A stretch of DNA of 64,000 bases from Hirsutella rhossiliensis (Eukaryota; Ascomycota; Sordariomycetes; Hypocreales; Ophiocordycipitaceae). The notes under the pieces were generated by a model. The model saw only the letters and a program-made list of their open reading frames with translations, made no database searches and was not told where the DNA came from. The translations under genes were made by a program, and so were the position numbers. Below are positions 58,060 to 64,000 of this stretch, in pieces (position 1 is the first letter of the stretch; every line of letters starts with the position of its first letter). The stretch lies in the NCBI RefSeq assembly GCF_020360975.1, contig NW_025408668.1, positions 62,001 to 126,000 of the forward strand, in the 5' to 3' direction.

Positions 58060-58640
58060 GCCGCGCTATATTATAACTACTATAGGCCCTCGTACGCTCG
58101 CTAGCTTCTCTACTCTACGTAGCGGTACCCCGCCTCTTAGTACGCTAGGCGACTATACTTTACTACCTTTATATTAGTCGACGTATCTACTTATATCTCT
58201 TAGTAAGCGTAGCGCGACCTATAGTACTACTATATAGCGGCTACCTTATCTCGCCTATATAGGCCGAATAACGTTACTAAGTATTAAGATATAGTATAGT
58301 GCCTACTAGAATTAAGCGTCGCCGCGTACTTATAACTACTTTATTTATACCTATACTAGATTACGCTACCTTTTTATTTATTACTTTCCCTTAACTTTAT
58401 TTAATAGGACGCTAATATAATAGTAGTATACTAAGGATACGATCGCCGCTATTAACGCCTTCTAAGACTATATATCCTAAAAGACGTTTAATAACTATTA
58501 AAGCGACCCTTATATATATATATTATTCCCCTTCTAACCTTATCTAACCGTTTATCTTTAACTATTATTTTAGTATACTAAGCTTACCCGCGCCGCTATA
58601 TCTATACGCTAGGCCTAGATATACCTTAATATCTTAAAGT
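58060..58640 (+). pseudogene. Possible H antisense ORF
   Basis: Plus-strand stretches with only TAA/TAG stops, downstream of the TATA/pyrimidine block and antisense to H pol. A Tyr-for-Cys series with C-x2-C and C-x2-C-x7-C spacing can be read at about 58228-58335. Neither the frame nor the start is firmly placed; it is called mainly by position and analogy with A and B. Confidence 0.25.
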
Positions 58641-59130
58641 AATTAAGCGGTAGTTAAAGGGCGTTTATAGTTAGTTAAAATTAAGTTAGTATCCTTAGTA
58701 TATCTTACTATATCTATATCTTATCTTATTATATCTTACCCTCGTCCCTATCTTTATCTATCCTTTATCGCTATCTATTTTATATCTATCCCCTATCTAT
58801 CTTTTATTATTTCCCTTTAATACTATAGTTCTTTTTTATCCTTTCCTTATTCTTTAACGAGCGTCCCTTATCTCTTACCTCCTTCTCTTTATCCCCCTTT
58901 TATCCTTTATTTCCCTTTCTTTATTTTCCGCCCTTCTTTTTATCCCTTTCTCTTACCCCTCTTTTATTATTCTCCCTTACGTTTCCCTACTATCTCTTAA
59001 ATCCCTTTAAGGCTTCTATCTCTTAAAAGTTATCTAGCGAGTACTATAATAGGTTTATATACCCTTACTATTTTATAAGTACTTATTACTATCTACCCTT
59101 CCCCTTTTACTTTTACCGCGCTTACTAGAT
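58640..59130. other. H low-complexity pyrimidine-rich stretch
   Basis: Repeated tatct/ctttat/cccttt words (58700-58990) on plus; no feature recognised. Confidence 0.4.
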
Positions 59131-60842
59131 CTCTTTAATAATATACTTAAGCTTATTATCCTCTTTAATTACTAATAGTAGTTAGTAGTCGTCGACTACC
59201 TATTTAAGTAATAAGTTCTTTACTACCTAGCGGAGAAATTCTATATAAAGCCTCTTATATACCCTCCTTAGTATATCGAGCTCTACTATATATAAGCTTA
59301 CTACCTTTATTATAGTATACTTTTAATATAGCTAGTTAAGCTTCCTATATAGCTAGTTAGTTATATATTTAGCTATATTTACCTATACTTTATTACTTAC
59401 TTTAAACCTCTCTACTAAGGCTCTCCTTTAGTTTACTATCTTTTTTTATCTTACCTATGCCGCGATAATAGCAGTTTATAAGAAGTCGGTTACCTCTTTT
59501 ATCCTTTAAGCGAGCTCCCTTACCCCCCTTACTTTTAGCGCTAGCGGCCCCTCCTCTCTTACTATTTAAATAAGCTTAATATTATATCTATACGTTATAA
59601 AAAACGGGCTTACGCCTATTATCGACGCTATATAGTTATTTAGTATAGCTTATATATATAGTAGCTATACTCCTTAGTCGTCCTAGCTATAGTAAATATA
59701 TACCTAAAGGTATACCTATACTTCTTAGTTTATGCGCTTAGTTAACCTATCTATCTATAGGTAGTATACTAAACTTAACTTTTTCTATACTCTTATTTAT
59801 TTATAGAACTCCTTTTAAAAGCTTCCTATTTAGTTTATCCCTTTATTTAATATAATTAACCTTAGTATCTTATAGAAGTAAAAGTAAGCTTAGAGGAACC
59901 TTATCGCGTATACTACTACCCTTATTATTAGTATCGCTTTAAGTATTACCGCCTTTATTAGCTAGTTTATAATTACCTAAAAGTACTTCGCGCCTTTTAT
60001 CTTAGTTAGCGGTAGTTTAACTATAAAGTCTATTAATAGGTATATAAACGGTTAAGACGGTAGTAGTAAGGGCTTTAAGAGTCCCTTTTAAAGTTGCCTT
60101 TATATATACCCCCTTTTATATAGTCTATAGTTAGCGACGAGCCGCCTTACTATCGCCGACTAGCTAGGCTAAAAGAATTCTTAGGCTAGTATTACTAAGG
60201 TCCCCTCTCTTCTTAAGTATCCTACCGCTATTAAGTTATATATCTATTAAGCTATCTATACCTAAAGTATATCTTATTTCTTAGCCCCTTCTCCTTTATT
60301 ATACTTTAGTTTCCTTAGTACTTATAGCTTCTCCTAAAAGTATAACTATCTCTTAACGTTAATTATATATTTACTTAGCTATACCTTTAGTTATTATTTC
60401 GGTACTAGCGATCTCTCCCCTTTATATATTACTTAGAATACTACTTAATATTCTTTATCTTTCCCTAGCGCCTTTATTTATTTCTTTTATAGCTCTTAGT
60501 CGTTAAATACTAATATAAGGTTAGCTTATTCCTAGGGTATATTTCGGTCTAAGTTTAGGTCGAGTTTTAGTTAGTTATTGCCCTTATTTACCTTTTCCTT
60601 AAGTCGTTTAACGGGCCCCCCTGCTTTACTAACGTATACTATTACGCTTACCCTTCCTCTACCTACTTATAGCGCCGCTACTACCGCCCTATCTTAGGCT
60701 AAGCGTCTTAGTAAGTTAGCGTATTAGCCCCTAGTAGGGACTAAGCGGCCCCGCGGGTATATAGTCTTTAAAATTATTTAGACTACCCGCCCTATCTCCT
60801 TTTTATTTATTTCGCCCGCTAGCCGATCTTACTCTTAGCGGG
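59130..60842 (-). pseudogene. H pol remnant: integrase and RNase H
   Basis: Minus strand. Parts align loosely with the A1 integrase/RNase H region (about 23500-25000), for example the segment near 59700-59780 with 24060-24130. The C-terminal end lies near 59150. RT would lie beyond the A3 insertion. Identity to A is much lower than among A copies, so H is a separate family of the same clade. Confidence 0.65.
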
Positions 60843-61028
60843 TATAAGAGTCTTTAACTATTATAGGTAATAAGCTTAGGCCGCGGCCTAAGCCGCGTAG
60901 TTACGTACGGAGGGCTAGATCCTATAAGTATAGGGGCGGGCTAGCCGCGTATAAAAGAGCTCTATATAGCTTATTAATATTATCCTATAGACGGTACCTA
61001 CGTATACGCCTCTGCCTACTCCGTAATA
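60843..61028 (+). repeat. A3 5' LTR
   Basis: 186 bp, tataagagtc...ctccgtaata, inverse complement of the A LTRs. Confidence 0.92.
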
Positions 61029-61099
61029 GTATAAGCTATTAACTAATAGATCTAATAGATATCTTCCTAGAAAGGGTGCCGCTTCCTTAAGGGAGCACC

Positions 61100-64000
61100 C
61101 TACTACCCCCTAGGCGGATAGGAAGTATTATAGCTATCCTAGAAGCGATTAGAAGCGCGATAGCTAGCGAGAAGAACGAGGTTCTTACTATACTAAGGGA
61201 GCCGTCTATAAGACTAGCGTTAACCCCTATAACCTTAGTAATACCGGTTATAGCGGCGGTACTACTAATATAGAAGCCGCTTTCCTAGCCGACTTAGGAT
61301 AGTAAGCCTAAGTCCTTCTACTTCTTCCTTAGCCGGCTATAGATAAAGTTTATAATAGACGAGAAATAGGGCCTAAACGGCTATCGTAATATAGTATAGT
61401 ATTTACTTCTTTATACGCTACCGGAGCCCTAGATACGGCGGATCTCCGGATTCTAAGATAAGGGCGGCCCTAGAGGCAGACGCGACCTATAGGACTTCTT
61501 TTAATACCTTATATATACGTTCGGCAACGTATAAGAGCGGGAGAAGGCATAGGATAGGCTATAGACCCTTAAGTAGAGGGACGGGTAGACCTTTAGCGAA
61601 TTCCTCCTTAACTTCGAAGAGACGTATTTATAAGTAGCGGGAACCATAGTATAGGAAGATAGTATAAAGCTTATATAGTTATAGAACTTAATTACGCTAG
61701 CCCTATAGGAGCTACTTATCCTTATAATTATACCTACTAACTATAGCGAGTATATAAGCTAGTTAATAAAGGTAGTATAAGGCTATAAGTAAACGCCGCG
61801 TTTCTAAAAGCTTTATAAGTATACGCTATATAGCGGCGATAGGATTACCGCCCCTCTATAAGAGGAATAGCCGACTATCGATATTAATAGAGATACCTTA
61901 ATATCGGCTACCTATATAGACCGAGCTAAACGCGGTAGGAAGTCGTCTTTAAATATCCCCTATACTATCCCGCTCTCTAAGTAGCGGGCGAAGTAGGTAA
62001 CGAGCGAGGAAATCGGGAAAAGGAAGGCTAACGGCCGCTACTTACGTTACGGCGCGTTTATATACTTTATATTAAAATGCCCCTTCCTTTTAGCTAAGCG
62101 GCTTATAGTAGTTTAAGTAGCGAAGATAGAACCGCTCCTTACCTTAGACGATAAAGAGGACTCCGCTCCCTTAAGCCCGGAGGAAAAAGAGTAGCTCTAG
62201 AGTAAAGATAGGCTCTAGAGCCCTAATTACTAGTACTAGTAAAGGAGAAAGAGGAATTATCCGCCTATATAAAAGAGGAGCTTACTTTAATATAGGTTAT
62301 AGTTAATAACTCCTTACTTATCGCCGCCCTTATAGACGAGGGCTATTAGTACTACGCTATAGTTAACGAGGCGCTTATATAAGAGATATAAGTACCGGTA
62401 AAAAAGATCGCCCTAAGGTAAGTAAAGGGCGCCTTAAGCGCGATAGAGGGTATAGTAATTAAGGGCATTATATAGCTAGCTATAGAGGTCAACGGTTACT
62501 ATAAGCTTATTATAGCCTATATAATCCCTTAACTAGAGTTTCCCCTAATCCTTAGGAAACCCTAGTTATTATATATAGAGTTATACTTAGTTCTATACTA
62601 AAAGAAGCTATAGTTTAGGCCTATATAACGGTAGGTCCGCTATAACGACGGTTCTATAAGTATAGGACTAAGCGTATAAGCTTTATACTTAGTATAAGAA
62701 GTCCTTGCCTTTATTTTTATAGGAACTATATAATAGTTAGAGTAGGAGGAAGGCTAGGTAGCGGCTAACGTAGCGGTCTACGTAGTTAGCCTAGCGGATA
62801 TCGATAAGGCCTTCTAAGTAAAGAAGCTAAAGTCGCCCTCTAAGCTATAGTAGTAGATACCGGAGCGCTTTTACGACCTCCTACCGCTATTTAAGTCCTA
62901 GGAAGTAGATAAGCTTAACTTATATAAGCTAAGGGTAGACTATAAGATCGTACTCCGTACTAATAAGAAGGGGTAGGAACTGCCCGTACTATTTAAACCG
63001 CTATATAGTATATTATACGCGGAGCTACTAGTATTAAAAAAGACGCTAAGGGACCTCTTAAATAAGGGTTTTATTTAAGTAAGTAGCTCTAAAGTAGGAG
63101 CGCCGGTCTTATTTATATATAAACTAAGGGGCGGGATATAGTTCTATTACGACTATAGGGCTCTAAACGTAATTACGAGGCTAGACTACTACCCCTTACC
63201 CTTAATCTTAGATACGCTCTATAACCTTTTAAAGGTAAAGTAGTTTATAAAGCTAGATATAAAATAAGCGTTTTATAAGGTATAGATCTTAGAAGGTAAC
63301 GAGTAAAAGATAGCGTTCTATATACGCTATAGCTTATTCGAGTAGCTTATAACGCCCTTTAGCCTCTTAAGAGCGCCTACTACCTTCTAGTATTATATTA
63401 ATAATATACTTTAGGACTTCCTCGATAAGTTCGCCTTTATATATATAAATAATATCCTTATCTATATAAGCGGCTCTTATAAGGACTATATATAGAAAGT
63501 ATAGAGGGTCCTAGAGCGCCTCTAACTTTATAGGCTTTACCTCGACCTAGATAAGTACGAATTTAGGGTTAAGAGGGTTAAGTACCTAGGCTTTATTATC
63601 TACGCTAGCGTAGGTATATAGGCGGATCCCGTAAAGATCTAAGCGATTTAGGACTAAGCTGCCCTAACTACGTAAATAAGCGTATAGAGCTTCCTTAGGT
63701 TCGCGAACTATTATAGGATATTTATTAAGGGCTTCTCTTATATTATAATGCCCTTAAACGAGATTACTAGGAAGCGGACCGCCTTTCGCTAGGGGCCTAT
63801 ATAGAAAGGAGCGTTCTATATGCTTAAGGACCTATTCTCTTAAGCCCTAGTACTACTTTAGTAGGACTTTAACCGGTCTACGTTAGTTAAAGCGGACTAT
63901 AGCGGCTAGGCACTTAAAGGAACGCTCTCTTAGGAGGTAGATAGGCGGAAGTAACCGATAGCGTTCTACTCCTATAAGCTAACCCTAGTAGAGCGGAATT
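61100..64000 (+). pseudogene. A3 gag-pol remnant, gag to RNase H
   Basis: Best-preserved A polyprotein. Gag is about 61100-62080 with a C-x2-C-x4-H-x4-C knuckle at 62039-62080 (first Cys codons and His now Tyr, last Cys TGC intact). An acidic linker follows, then protease with L-I-D at about 62329-62337, RT about 62950-63600 and RNase H from about 63880 (D-x-S-G-W-A-L type segment). The RT active loop at 63448-63453 reads Asn-Asn in place of Asp-Asp. It continues past the window. In-frame TAA/TAG only. Confidence 0.9.

Larger units (their letters stand above)
57472..60842 (-). mobile_element. H: Ty3/gypsy fragment related to A
   Basis: Begins tattaaggg (former TG start), so it probably opens with a 3' LTR whose inner end I cannot place without a partner. 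Pol reads on minus. It is truncated at 60842 by A3. CpG and GC content are higher at 57800-58700 than in E1. Confidence 0.7.
60843..64000 (+). mobile_element. A3: third A-family chromovirus copy, 5' half
   Basis: Opposite orientation to A1/A2: 5' LTR, then gag-pol on plus to the window end. The left flank gcggg (60838-60842) should be the TSD. CpG content is higher than in A1/A2. Confidence 0.9.

Overview
This window is a gene-poor, AT-rich block of filamentous ascomycete (Pezizomycotina) DNA made almost entirely of nested, mutated LTR retrotransposons. I see no host gene, rRNA, tRNA or CRISPR. Outside two islands the dinucleotides CpA and TpG are nearly gone while TpA and CpG remain, the footprint of repeat-induced point mutation (RIP). 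ATG and TGA have therefore almost vanished, TAA/TAG fill every frame, and only seven tiny open frames survive in 64 kb, all of them shadows. Coding regions are called from protein-domain echoes, from alignment of repeat copies inside the window, and from stops explicable as CAA, CAG or TGG. Domain borders are approximate; LTR ends and target-site duplications (TSDs) were read directly.

Layout. E1, a large Ty3/gypsy element read on the minus strand, is the oldest layer: left arm 1-7330, right arm 49331-57471. It is split by a 42-kb insertion, A (7331-49325, TSD taagg). A has the form LTR - internal (A1) - shared LTR - internal (A2) - LTR, with three 186-bp LTRs. A1 contains gypsy B (8544-22726, LTRs 470 bp, TSD cctct/cttct), which contains copia C1 (9057-15401, LTRs 486 bp, TSD actac). 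A1 also holds a 568-bp unknown insertion (25820-26387). A2 contains G (32736-47184, LTRs 379 bp, TSD gtagt), a second copy of the E1 family on the plus strand. G contains a short non-autonomous LTR element, F (44290-46162, LTRs 177 bp, TSD ctaac). E1's right arm contains copia C2 (50768-57128, TSD ataag). E1 is cut at 57472 by gypsy H, and H is cut at 60843 by a third A copy, A3, which runs off the window.

Gene content. Each gypsy family carries minus- or plus-strand gag-pol (zinc knuckle, aspartic protease, RT, RNase H, integrase; a chromodomain in A). A and B also carry an antisense ORF near the 3' LTR that encodes a Cys-rich protein with a C-x2-C-x3-G-R-x-C core. The E1/G family carries a sense ORF of 849 codons between pol and the 3' LTR, and perhaps an antisense ORF divergent from it. 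The copia family uses an initiator-tRNA-Met anticodon-loop primer site (hemivirus type). All elements look dead: RT and integrase catalytic Asp codons are changed in most copies and start codons are lost. The setting resembles an AT isochore, pericentromere or subtelomere.
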